In this document: positions 1-8,580 of the stretch, one piece after another
Layout: each line of letters begins with the position of its first letter
How positions within the stretch are numbered: the stretch's first letter is position 1
Origin: Acidobacteriaceae bacterium
GTDB taxonomy: Bacteria > Acidobacteriota > Terriglobia > Bryobacterales > Bryobacteraceae
Length of the DNA: 57,965 bases
Assembly (NCBI GenBank): GCA_020247055.1
Contig: JADCJL010000262.1
Span: forward strand, 1 to 57,965
Direction of reading: 5' to 3'
Position numbers and translations under genes: made by a program
Notes under the pieces: generated by a model
What the model saw: only the letters and a program-made list of their open reading frames with translations
Told to the model about the DNA's origin: nothing
Database searches by the model: none

Positions 1-205
1 CAGGCCGCAGCGAGGCCGTTGTGCGCGATTCCAAAAAAAGCGCCCAGGCCGCAGCGAGGCCGTTGTGCGCGGCTTCAAAAAAGCGCACAGGCCGCAGCGA
101 GGCCGTTGTGCGCGATTCCAAAAAAAGCGCCCAGGCCGCAGCGAGGCCGTTGTGCGCGGCTTCAAAAAAGCGCACAGGCCGCAGCGAGGCCGTTGTGCGC
201 GTTCC
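1..205. repeat. Tandem array of alternating 44/43-bp repeat units
   Basis: Five head-to-tail units begin at 1, 45, 88, 132 and 175, each opening CAGGCCGCAGCGAGGCCG. Units 1 and 3 (44 bp) carry GATTCCAAAAAAAGCGCC. Units 2 and 4 (43 bp) carry GGCTTCAAAAAAGCGCA, so the true period is an 87-bp A-B pair. The fifth unit diverges after GCGCG and runs up to the stop codon of the receptor gene at 206. B units contain GTGCGC...GCGCAC arms (6 bp) around an A-rich loop, so each can fold. There are no unique spacers, so this is not CRISPR. The array starts at the window edge and may extend further left. Function is unknown; a non-coding intergenic repeat family is the simplest reading. Confidence 0.9.
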
Positions 206-3200
206 TCAGAAATGAAACTTCGCCACCAGCTCCCACACGCGCGGGTCGAGCGCTGTCGTGATGCTGCCAAACCCCGGAGCACCGAAGCTGCCGTTCGGGT
301 TGCCCAGCGGCGGCGTATTCGTCGCGTTGAACGCCTCAGCCCGGAGTTCAAGGCGCCTCGCCTCCCCCAGCCGGAAGCTCCGCCCCAGCATCAGGTCCAC
401 CGCGCGATAGCCCGGTCCCACCACCGGGTTCCGCGAACTGTTGCCAAGCGTGAACTGCGGCGCCGGCCGGAACGCCGCCGTGTCGAACCACCGCGCCGTC
501 GAACGCTCCCCCCGCCCCAGTTGCGGGTTCGCCACGCGGTTCGGCCGCTGCACCCCGAAACCGGCAAACGCATTCAGGTTGTTGGCCTGCGTCACCGCCA
601 CCGGACTGCCCGACTGCGCCCGGACCATGCCCGCCACCTGCCAGCCGCGCAGCCAGCGGCTCCGCCCCGTCAGCTCATAAACGAATCCGGCCGAGAAGTT
701 GTGCGGCACGTTGCCGGTGGAGACGTCTTTCTCCAGACGCCGGTTAAAGCTGTCGGCGGCCTGAAAGTTCGCCACCGGCCCCGAGAGCAGCGCCGAGTCA
801 AACACCGCCCCGGCGTCATCAATCAGACGCGAAAACGTGTACGCCAACGTCAGCGTCAGCCCGCGCGCAAACCGCTTCTCCGCCCGCGCCTGCGCCGAGT
901 GGTACGTGGAGTGGCCCACGTTGTTCCGGTACAGCGCCACGGTGGTGAACCGCGGGAACGGCCGCAGCAGCTGCGCCCGCGGAATCGTCGGCCCTCCCAG
1001 CGGACTCCCGGCCGGCAACCGGCCCGCCCACGGATTGGCCACCGCCTCGGTCAACGGCGCGCCCAGCGCCAACTGCTCCACCGTCAGCTGGTTCAGGTTC
1101 CCGTCGGGAACGCCCAACCGTGTCAGCTTCGACCCCAGGTAACCCGCCTCCACGCTCCAATGGGCGCCGAAGCTCTTCTGCACGCTCAGGTTCCACTGCT
1201 GGGCGTAGCCGCTGCCGTTATCCCGCTGCACGCCAAAGACGCCCTGGCCCAACCCCGCGTCCGGCCCCGGCCCCTGCGGGCGGACCGTCGGCCCCTGCGC
1301 CAGAAGAAACGCCGGGGTGAGATTGTCGAGCGTCTGCTGCCCCAGCGATTGCACGAAGGGAAACAGGGGCGTCGTAAAGGGCGTGGTGATGCCGGCCTGT
1401 TCAATCCAGGTCAGGCTGTAGCCGGACCGGAGAACCAGCGAATCCCGCAGCAGGAACGCGACCCCGACCCGCGGCGCCAGCAGCCGCTTCTCCAGGCGGC
1501 GCGCCGCGCGCGGTTGGCCTGGGGAGCCCAAAAAGTCCAGACGCTCGCTGTTCAGGTTGAAGACCGCCCCCTGGTCTCCCACCACCGTCGAAGGGAAATT
1601 CAGCGTGTAGCGGAGACCCGGATTCCAACTCAGCCGCCGCGAAACCCGCCAGTCGTCCTGCAGGAAGAACTCAGCCGTCTGCGCCCGCGGCCGCAGCACC
1701 TCCGGCTGTGCGTCCAGGCTGAACCGCCCCACCTGCCCCAACAGAAACGAACCGAACGACGATCCGCCGCTCACGGCTCCGCTGGCAGCCAGCGCCCCGG
1801 TGAACAGCGGGGGGAACTGAAAGTTTCCCGTCGGATAAGCGGGCTGCAGAACGTCGAGCGTCTGCCGCCGCAGGTCCACCCCGGCCTTGCCGTGGTGCCC
1901 GCCCCGCATCCAGGAAAACGTGTTCGCCAGCTGCAGCACCGCGGTGGCGAACCGGGCGTTGCTGTTGGCGGGCGGCCCCAACTGCTGCAGTCCGATGATG
2001 TCGAACGTGGGCAGCACATCGGCGAACGAAGAGGCTGGCAGATGGGGGATGCCGGTCGCCGCCGTGGCGGACTGCCCGCTCCGCAGGGCGCGGCGCGCGA
2101 GGCGTCGAGCGGTATAGCCCGCGCGGAACTGATTGACGATGGCCGGCCGCGGAGTCCAGGTGTGCTCCCCGGCCACGCTGTCGGCCCGCGTCACGGTGTC
2201 GCCGGGAACCCCCGTGGTCAGGTTGCCGCCGCCGTCCGGCAGCGGGGTGGCCGGCCGGCTGTGGTCGCGGAGAAACGCGTAGCGGCTGAAAAAGCGCTGC
2301 GCGGGGCTCTGGTAGTGGTCTCCCCGAACGTCGAACTGTTCGGCGGCTGTCCGTTCGTTGGCGAGGCGGCGGTAGTTATTGGCCCTGGTATCCACGTCGG
2401 GCGCCGGGTAGCGAACCGCGACGGCCTGCGCCGCGGGGTCGAAGCGGGCGGCCGGGATCCGGTTGGCGGGAAACGGGTCGCGGGCGTAACCGGCCGCCGA
2501 GCGGCGGGTGGTGGCCGGGTCGAAGATAGCGGCGGGGAACAGACCGCTGCGCTCGGCGATGGTGGGGACGGTGCTGGTGCGTACCACCCCCGTCTCAAGG
2601 CGAGTACCCTGCCAGTCGGCAAACAGGAACGTCCGGTTCCGAGCCAGCGGCCCGCCGAGGACCAAGCCATGCTGGTTCCGGCGGAAACGCGGCTTATCCC
2701 CGGCCGGGGCGAACCGGTTGCGGGCGTTCAGCCGCTCGTTCCGGAAGAACTCGAATACGGTAACGCGCCAACTGTTGGTTCCGGACTTCTGCGTCACCAG
2801 AATCACCCCGCCGTTCGATCGGCCGTACTCGGCGGCGTAGCTGTTGGTCTCGACACGGAACTCTTCAATGGCGTCCAGAATCGGGTAGTAAGCCACCTGG
2901 CCGGGTTCGGGCTGCAGCACGCTGATGCCGTCGTAGAGATACTCGCTCACCCGCGGCCGGCTGCCGTTGATGCGCGGCAGCAAGCCGCCCGGCGGTAGCG
3001 TCACGCCGGGCGAGAGCGCCAGCAGGGGGACAAAATTTCGGCCGTCGAGGGGCAGCGTGACCACCTTTTGCTGCTCCACGACAAAGCTCACGGTGCCGCG
3101 GGCGGACTGCAACAGCGGCGGCGCCGCGCTGACCTCTATCGCCTGGCTGGCGTCGCCCAGCGCAAGGTCCAGGTCCACCGTGGCGCGATCGCCCACCCGC

Positions 3201-3493
3201 AGGCCGATGCCGTCGCGGCGCAGCGGGGCGAACCCTACCCGGGTGGCGGTCAGGACATAGCTGCCGGCTGGCAGGGCCGGGAAGTGGTAGTCTCCCGCGG
3301 GCCCGGATGCCTGCGTCACGGTCAGGCCGGTGGCCGTGTGCCGCAGCGTGATCGCGGTGGCGGCGACGGGCAGACCGCCGGGGTCGCGGACGAAGCCTCC
3401 GAGCTCCGCGGTGGTGGCTTGCGCCAGCGCGGCCGAGGGGAGAATGGCGAGAAGGGCGAGGCGAACCCCGGAGCGAGTGAGTCTGATAAACAC
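206..3493 (-). CDS. Oar-like TonB-dependent outer-membrane receptor (1)
   Basis: A product of about 1095 residues with the architecture of acidobacterial Oar/TonB-dependent receptor-like proteins. It has a signal peptide ending near AALAQ, a carboxypeptidase-regulatory-like beta-sandwich (about residues 30-110, with the typical FVRDPGGLPVAATAITL pattern), a plug-like stretch containing LPLDGRNFVPLLALSPG, and a long Tyr/Asn/Phe-rich barrel ending in the aromatic ELVAKFHF. It probably takes up or binds a large substrate such as an oligosaccharide or chelate at the outer membrane; the ligand cannot be read from the sequence. The GTG at 3493-3491 is preferred because translation from it begins directly with the signal peptide (FIRLTRSGVRLALLAIL). 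An in-frame ATG lies upstream but would add about 15 unlikely residues. The gene is divergent from the second receptor and ends at the repeat array. Confidence 0.87.
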   Translation of the reverse strand: MFIRLTRSGVRLALLAILPSAALAQATTAELGGFVRDPGGLPVAATAITLRHTATGLTVTQASGPAGDYHFPALPAGSYVLTATRVGFAPLRRDGIGLRVGDRATVDLDLALGDASQAIEVSAAPPLLQSARGTVSFVVEQQKVVTLPLDGRNFVPLLALSPGVTLPPGGLLPRINGSRPRVSEYLYDGISVLQPEPGQVAYYPILDAIEEFRVETNSYAAEYGRSNGGVILVTQKSGTNSWRVTVFEFFRNERLNARNRFAPAGDKPRFRRNQHGLVLGGPLARNRTFLFADWQGTRLETGVVRTSTVPTIAERSGLFPAAIFDPATTRRSAAGYARDPFPANRIPAARFDPAAQAVAVRYPAPDVDTRANNYRRLANERTAAEQFDVRGDHYQSPAQRFFSRYAFLRDHSRPATPLPDGGGNLTTGVPGDTVTRADSVAGEHTWTPRPAIVNQFRAGYTARRLARRALRSGQSATAATGIPHLPASSFADVLPTFDIIGLQQLGPPANSNARFATAVLQLANTFSWMRGGHHGKAGVDLRRQTLDVLQPAYPTGNFQFPPLFTGALAASGAVSGGSSFGSFLLGQVGRFSLDAQPEVLRPRAQTAEFFLQDDWRVSRRLSWNPGLRYTLNFPSTVVGDQGAVFNLNSERLDFLGSPGQPRAARRLEKRLLAPRVGVAFLLRDSLVLRSGYSLTWIEQAGITTPFTTPLFPFVQSLGQQTLDNLTPAFLLAQGPTVRPQGPGPDAGLGQGVFGVQRDNGSGYAQQWNLSVQKSFGAHWSVEAGYLGSKLTRLGVPDGNLNQLTVEQLALGAPLTEAVANPWAGRLPAGSPLGGPTIPRAQLLRPFPRFTTVALYRNNVGHSTYHSAQARAEKRFARGLTLTLAYTFSRLIDDAGAVFDSALLSGPVANFQAADSFNRRLEKDVSTGNVPHNFSAGFVYELTGRSRWLRGWQVAGMVRAQSGSPVAVTQANNLNAFAGFGVQRPNRVANPQLGRGERSTARWFDTAAFRPAPQFTLGNSSRNPVVGPGYRAVDLMLGRSFRLGEARRLELRAEAFNATNTPPLGNPNGSFGAPGFGSITTALDPRVWELVAKFHF

Positions 3494-3648
3494 GACAGTG
3501 TCATTGTAGCAAGACAGATGGAATCGGCGTCGGATGGGCATCCCCTTGCTCCGCCGAATTTCCTGTGATATGACATCCCGTACTGTAAGGGACATACCCG
3601 TAACGGGGTAATCCGGCGCAGTCATGCTTTGTCTAAAGGGGAAATGGA
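3494..3648. promoter_or_regulatory. Divergent promoter region between the two receptors
   Basis: This 155-bp gap must hold promoters for both receptors. On the minus strand TACAAT (+ strand 3508-3503) lies 9 nt before the GTG start and is a plausible -10 hexamer with no clear -35. On the plus side the leader reads AAAGGGGAAATGGA just before the ATG at 3649, giving a purine-rich ribosome-binding site. No operator palindrome stands out. Confidence 0.45.
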
Positions 3649-6600
3649 ATGAAGTTGTTTCATACCGCCGCGCTAGTTAGCGCGGCACTGGCACTATCTT
3701 TATCTGCGCCGAACCTGGCCGCGCAAACCGTCGCCGGCCAGATCTCGGGCCTGGTAACCGACCCGTCGGGGTCAGCCATCGCCGGCACCAGTGTCGTTGT
3801 CACCGACATTGAGCGCAACGTCAACTTCCGCACCGAATCGAACGAAAGAGGCTTTTTCGTCGTTACGCCGCTGCCGCCTGGGCGCTACCGCCTGCGGGCC
3901 GAAAAGCAGGGCTTCCGCGCCTACAACGTCGAGTCGCTGCCGATTGCAACGCAACAGAAGGCCGAGGTGAACATCGCCCTGCAGCTGGGAGCGGTGTCGG
4001 AGTCGGTCACCGTAACCGGCGGGGCGCAGCTCGTCGAAACCACCACGGCGACGCTCAGCGGCGTCGTCGAAAACAAGCGGATCATCGACCTGCCGCTCAA
4101 CGGCCGAAACGTCTACTCGCTCGCCTGGGCCACGGCGGGCGTGTTCCCGCAGCGTCCGGCCAACGGGAACGCCAACGAAGGGTTCCACTCCATCGGCATC
4201 TTCACGGTGAACGGCGGCCGGGACTCGTCAAACGCCATCATGATGGACGGCGTGCCGGTGACCATGAACTCGAACACCGCGAACATGAACGCCAACAGCG
4301 CGGTGCCGTCGGTTGAAGGCGTCGAGGAGTTCCGGATTCAGACCAACTCCTACAGCGCCGAGTACGGCCGGTCGGGCGGCGGCGTACTCACCATCGCCAC
4401 CAAGTCGGGTACGAACGATTGGCACGGCTCGCTCTTTGAGTTCATGCGCAACTCGAAGCTCGACGCCAACAATTGGTTCGCCAACGCCAGCGGTCAACGC
4501 CTGGCCGTCTTCCAGCGCAACGAATTCGGCGCGAGCTCCGGCGGACCGCTCTCGATACCAAAGCTCTATAACGGCAAGAATCGGACCTTCTTCTTCGTCG
4601 TCTACGAAGGCCGCCGGCAGCGTTCGGCGTCCACCCGCTTCTTCACCCTGCCGACCGATGAGCAGATGAACGGCGACTTCTCGAAGACCCTGACCGCCGC
4701 CGGACAACTCCGCAACATCTACGACCCGTTCTCGACGACGCCGGATCCGGCGCGGCCAGGCCAGTTCCTGCGGACCGTCTTCCCGGGCAATCGGATTCCC
4801 GTGAGCCGGTTTGACCCCGTCGCGGCAAACGTCTTGAAGTTCTACGGACCCCGGCCGAACCTGCCGGGCCAGCTCAACACCGCCCAGAACAACTTCTTCT
4901 TCCAGGGCAAGGCGCCGACGGACGTCAACCGCGGCACCGGCAAGTTCGACCACAATTTCAACGAAAATCAACGCATTTTCTTCCGCTACACGCTGTTCCA
5001 GAACGAGAACTCGCAGCCCGAGCTTTGGGCCGGCCCCGGGTGTCCGGACGGCGGCTGCTACTCCAACTACGAGCGGCAGCAGAACGCGGCCCTCGACTAC
5101 AGCTGGACGCTGAACCCCACCACGCTCGTCAACCTGCGCTACGGCTTTGCACGGTCCATTCTCGACCGCGGCAGCTGGCACAAAGGTTTCCGCCCCACCG
5201 CGCTGGGCCTGCCCGCCTACACCGAAACCGGCGCCGACCTGCTGGCCTTCCCGGAGTTCTCGGTCGAAGAGATGACGATGCCCGGCCTGTTGCACCACTG
5301 GAACTTCCGGTCGGCCAACCAGTCGCACACCTTCGTGGGCACGCTCTCGAAGGTCACGGGCAGCCACTCGATCAAGTATGGGTCCGAGGTGCGGCTGAAC
5401 CTGATTAACCACATGCAGGCCCCCTGGAGCCTGAACTTCACCTTCAACCGCGGCATGACCCAGGGTCCGGATCCCCGCGTGGTGTCGGCCAATGGCGGCT
5501 TCGGCTTTGCCTCCTTCCTGCTCGGTACGGGCGCGGGCGGCAGCGAAGTGCACGGTATCCGCCCGGCCCTCGAAAGCAAGAGCTACGGCTTCTATGTTCA
5601 GGACGACTGGAAGGTGAACCGCAAGTTGACCATTAACCTCGGCCTGCGCTGGGACTTCGAGACCGGCTTGACGGAACGCCATAACCGGTACGCGGTGTTC
5701 GATCCCACGGCGCAGAGTCCGCTCAGCCAGCGCACCGGTTTGAACCTGATGGGCGGCTGGACCTTCCCGAATCAGGGCGGCCGCGGCCGCACGCTGCGCG
5801 ACATCGAGTGGAGCAAGATCGCCCCGCGCATCGGCCTCGCCTACCAGGTCCGGCCGGGCCTCGTGATCCGCACCGGCGGCGGCATCTTCTACACCATGGC
5901 CACCTACGGCGCCAACAACTACGGCACGGCGCCCTTCCGCGCCACCACCCCGTGGGTGCCGACCATCGACGGCGTCACCCCGACCGACCTGCTGCGCAAT
6001 CCGTTCCCGAACGGCGTGCTGCAGCCGGAAGGGCCGAAAAATGGACTGATGGCCGCTCTCGGTCAGGGGGTCGGCTCGCCCGTGCCCTCCAACATGACAA
6101 CGCCCTACAACAGCCAGTGGAACTTCTCCATCGCCCAGGACTTTGGCAGCACCACGGTACTCGAACTCGCCTACGCCGGCAACAAAGGGACCAAGCTGCC
6201 GCTCGGCTGGCAGATGGACCAACTGCCGAACTCGCTCATCCGGCCCGACGCCGGCCTGCTCGACGTAGTGCCGAATCCGTTCTTCGGCATCATTCCGGTG
6301 GGCCCGCTGTCCACCCGGACGGTGCAGCGCGGCGAACTCCTCACCCCCTTCCCGCATCTGCCCGGCGTCTCCTACGCGGGCACCTCGTGGGGCAACTCCA
6401 ACTTCCACAGCCTGCAGGCGACCCTCAAAAAGCGCTTCTCGGGCGGTGGCACCGTCGTGGTCGCCTACACCTGGTCCAAGCTGCTGGCTGACGGCGGCGA
6501 CAACGCCTGGGATTCGGCCGGCTTCCGCGACTTCAACTGCCGCGCCTGCGACAAGTCCGTTTCGCCGTACCACTATCCCCACCGCGTGGTCACCACCGCG

Positions 6601-7122
6601 ACCTACGAACTGCCGTTTGGCAAGGGCAAGAAGTTCGGCAGCACCTGGAAGGGCTTCACCAACGCGGTGCTCGGCCAGTGGCAGGTCAACGGAATTGTGA
6701 CGCTGAGCAGCGGCCAGCCGCTGCAGATGCTCACCACCGGCAACACCAGCTTCAGCTTCGGCGGCGGCCAGCGGCCGGATTCGACCGGCAAGGACGCCCG
6801 GCTCGACAACCCGACCCTCGACCGCTGGTTCGACACGGCGGCCTTCCGCCTGCCGGCGCAGTACACCTTCGGCAACGTGGGACGGATGCATCCGAACCTC
6901 CGCGCTGATTTCGTCGAAATGCTGGATCTTTCGGTGTTCAAGCGCTTCAACGTCTTCAGCGAACGCGTGGGCCTCGAGTTCCGGGCCGAGAGCTTCAACG
7001 CGTTCAACCATCCCGTGTTTGCCGCCCCGAACACCACGGTGGGCAACGCGCAGTTCGGCCGGGTGACCGGCATGGCCAACGCGCCGCGGCAGACGCAGTT
7101 GGCGCTGAAGCTGCTCTGGTAG
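3649..7122 (+). CDS. Oar-like TonB-dependent outer-membrane receptor (2)
   Basis: A 1157-residue protein of the same family as its divergent neighbour. It has an N-terminal signal peptide (MKLFHTAALVSAALALSLS..., cleavage near NLAAQ), a carboxypeptidase-regulatory-like domain from about residue 30 (ISGLVTDPSGSAIAGTSVVV), a plug-like region with IIDLPLNGRNVYSLAWATAG, and a long beta-barrel. It ends in LALKLLW, whose terminal aromatic fits outer-membrane barrel insertion. Conserved family phrases include EEFRIQTNSYSAEYGRSGGG and the near-C-terminal VGLEFRAESFNAFNHPVF. Paralogous Oar-like proteins are greatly expanded in Acidobacteriota, and their ligands are mostly unknown. The ATG is supported by an upstream AGGGGAAA. 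A strong hairpin follows 6 bp after the stop. Confidence 0.92.
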   Translation: MKLFHTAALVSAALALSLSAPNLAAQTVAGQISGLVTDPSGSAIAGTSVVVTDIERNVNFRTESNERGFFVVTPLPPGRYRLRAEKQGFRAYNVESLPIATQQKAEVNIALQLGAVSESVTVTGGAQLVETTTATLSGVVENKRIIDLPLNGRNVYSLAWATAGVFPQRPANGNANEGFHSIGIFTVNGGRDSSNAIMMDGVPVTMNSNTANMNANSAVPSVEGVEEFRIQTNSYSAEYGRSGGGVLTIATKSGTNDWHGSLFEFMRNSKLDANNWFANASGQRLAVFQRNEFGASSGGPLSIPKLYNGKNRTFFFVVYEGRRQRSASTRFFTLPTDEQMNGDFSKTLTAAGQLRNIYDPFSTTPDPARPGQFLRTVFPGNRIPVSRFDPVAANVLKFYGPRPNLPGQLNTAQNNFFFQGKAPTDVNRGTGKFDHNFNENQRIFFRYTLFQNENSQPELWAGPGCPDGGCYSNYERQQNAALDYSWTLNPTTLVNLRYGFARSILDRGSWHKGFRPTALGLPAYTETGADLLAFPEFSVEEMTMPGLLHHWNFRSANQSHTFVGTLSKVTGSHSIKYGSEVRLNLINHMQAPWSLNFTFNRGMTQGPDPRVVSANGGFGFASFLLGTGAGGSEVHGIRPALESKSYGFYVQDDWKVNRKLTINLGLRWDFETGLTERHNRYAVFDPTAQSPLSQRTGLNLMGGWTFPNQGGRGRTLRDIEWSKIAPRIGLAYQVRPGLVIRTGGGIFYTMATYGANNYGTAPFRATTPWVPTIDGVTPTDLLRNPFPNGVLQPEGPKNGLMAALGQGVGSPVPSNMTTPYNSQWNFSIAQDFGSTTVLELAYAGNKGTKLPLGWQMDQLPNSLIRPDAGLLDVVPNPFFGIIPVGPLSTRTVQRGELLTPFPHLPGVSYAGTSWGNSNFHSLQATLKKRFSGGGTVVVAYTWSKLLADGGDNAWDSAGFRDFNCRACDKSVSPYHYPHRVVTTATYELPFGKGKKFGSTWKGFTNAVLGQWQVNGIVTLSSGQPLQMLTTGNTSFSFGGGQRPDSTGKDARLDNPTLDRWFDTAAFRLPAQYTFGNVGRMHPNLRADFVEMLDLSVFKRFNVFSERVGLEFRAESFNAFNHPVFAAPNTTVGNAQFGRVTGMANAPRQTQLALKLLW

Positions 7123-7128
7123 CAGGAA

Positions 7129-7162
7129 CGCCCCGGGCCGGCTTACCGGCCGGCCCGGGGCG
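7129..7162. terminator. Perfect 14-bp hairpin between convergent genes
   Basis: The arms 7129-7142 (CGCCCCGGGCCGGC) and 7149-7162 are exact reverse complements around the 6-nt loop TTACCG. The hairpin sits in the 51-bp gap between the plus-strand receptor and the minus-strand DUF1501 gene, so it can serve both directions. There is no U-tract on either side, so termination may need Rho, or the structure may mainly protect 3' ends. Confidence 0.8.
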
Positions 7163-7173
7163 GCACGCAAAGC

Positions 7174-8574
7174 TTACGCCACCACCCCGTTAATCACCTC
7201 ACCGCCCGTGTCCGTCAGCCGCATCTGGCGGCCCGCGTGATAATGCGACAGCCGCATATCGTTCAGCCCCATCAGGTGCAGAATGGTCGCGTGCACATCG
7301 CGCATGCGGTAGACCTTTTCCACCGCCTTCCAGCCCAGCTCATCCGTCGCGCCCACGCTCACCCCTGGCTTCACGCCCCCGCCCGCGAAGAACATCGTCA
7401 TCGCCTTCGTGTTGTGGTCCCGCCCGGCTTTGTCCCGCAGGTCCGCCGGATGGTCCGGCGTCCGGCCAAACTCGCCCATCCAGACGATCAGCGTCGAATC
7501 GAGCAGGTTGCGCTGCTTCAAATCCCGGATGAGCCCCGCGATGGGCAGGTCCACCTCGCGGGCATTCTTGGCGTGCCCTTTGAGAAGATCCGTGTGGCTG
7601 TCCCAGGACTGGCTCGGCGTATACAACTGCACGAAGCGGACGCCCTTCTCCACCAACTGCCGCGCCATCAGACAGCGCGTGCCAAACGACCGCGTCGTCT
7701 CGTCGTCCAGGCCGTACATCTTCCGCGTCGCCTCGCTCTCCTTGGCTAAGCGGAGCACATCCGGCACCTCGGTCTGCATCCGGAAGGCCAGCTCATAGGC
7801 ATCAATGCGCCCCTGCAGATCGGGGTTGGTAAAGTTGCCGTCAAGATAACCGTGGTTGTAAGACCGCAGCAGCTCCATCTGGTCCTGGCGGTCTTTCTCG
7901 GTCAGGTTGCCGGCCGGCTGCAGGTCGTTGATCGGATCGCCCTTCCACTGCATCATCGTGCCCTGATAGGAAGCCGGCAGAAACCCGGCGCCCCACTGCT
8001 GCGAGCCGCTGAAGGGGAGCGCGCGGAAGTCCGGCAGCACCACGAACCCCGGCAGATTCTGGTTCTCCGAACCCAGCCCGTAGGTGACCCACGAACCCAC
8101 CGAAGGGCGGCCGGGCAGCACTAGGCCCGTGTTCATCAGGAACGTCGCGGCCGGATGGTTGCCGTTCTCGCCGGTGATGGTCTTGACGAACGCGAGGTCA
8201 TCGACGCAGGTGGCCAGCTGCGGAAACAGCTCGGAGACATCCATGCCGCACTGGCCGTATTTGGCGAATTTCCAGGGACTCTTGAGGATCAACCGCGGCT
8301 TGGTGTAGAGCTCCGGCTGGTCGGTGCGCTTCTCGTTGGTCCAGTCGAGGGTCGTGTTGTCGAACTTCTCGAGCGCGGGCTTGGGGTCGAACGTGTCCAT
8401 CTGCGCCACGCCGCCGAGCATGGTGAGAAAGATGCAAGACTTGGCCTTGGCCGCATGGTGCGGGGCGCGGGAGGCGAGCGGGTTGGCGGCGCGCAGCTGA
8501 TCCATCAGCGCGAGGCCGCCCACGCCCACCAGGCTGCGGTAGAGAAAGTTACGGCGGTTCCATTCGTGGCTCAT
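7174..8574 (-). CDS. DUF1501 family protein, Tat-exported
   Basis: A 466-residue protein of the DUF1501 family, distantly related to the alkaline phosphatase/sulfatase fold. A Tat-type leader NRRNFLYRSLVGVGGLAL opens the protein. Family signatures follow: FLTMLGGVAQMDTFDPKP near residue 50, VWMGEFGRTPDHP, and GRDHNTKAMTMFFAGGGVK in the C-terminal third, where the conserved D and H residues could bind metal. No enzymatic activity is established for the family. It is the last gene of a five-gene minus-strand operon, 6 nt after the DUF1549/DUF1553 cytochrome. That pairing recurs at 23236-27147, which argues that the two proteins act together in the periplasm or at the cell surface. Confidence 0.9.
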   Translation of the reverse strand: MSHEWNRRNFLYRSLVGVGGLALMDQLRAANPLASRAPHHAAKAKSCIFLTMLGGVAQMDTFDPKPALEKFDNTTLDWTNEKRTDQPELYTKPRLILKSPWKFAKYGQCGMDVSELFPQLATCVDDLAFVKTITGENGNHPAATFLMNTGLVLPGRPSVGSWVTYGLGSENQNLPGFVVLPDFRALPFSGSQQWGAGFLPASYQGTMMQWKGDPINDLQPAGNLTEKDRQDQMELLRSYNHGYLDGNFTNPDLQGRIDAYELAFRMQTEVPDVLRLAKESEATRKMYGLDDETTRSFGTRCLMARQLVEKGVRFVQLYTPSQSWDSHTDLLKGHAKNAREVDLPIAGLIRDLKQRNLLDSTLIVWMGEFGRTPDHPADLRDKAGRDHNTKAMTMFFAGGGVKPGVSVGATDELGWKAVEKVYRMRDVHATILHLMGLNDMRLSHYHAGRQMRLTDTGGEVINGVVA

Positions 8575-8580
8575 GCGGCG

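Noticed and set aside
1-205. CRISPR-like regular repeats
   Set aside because: Units abut directly, alternate two internal sequences and have no unique spacers; no cas genes nearby.
19-261. Open frames running through the repeat array
   Set aside because: They are by-products of the tandem repeats, with low-complexity translation and no ribosome-binding site.
65-2998. 977-codon open frame antisense to the first receptor
   Set aside because: Arg/Pro/Gln-rich shadow of a well-supported gene; no family resemblance.
4228-7170. 980-codon open frame antisense to the second receptor
   Set aside because: Composition typical of an antisense shadow in GC-rich DNA; the plus strand encodes a complete receptor.
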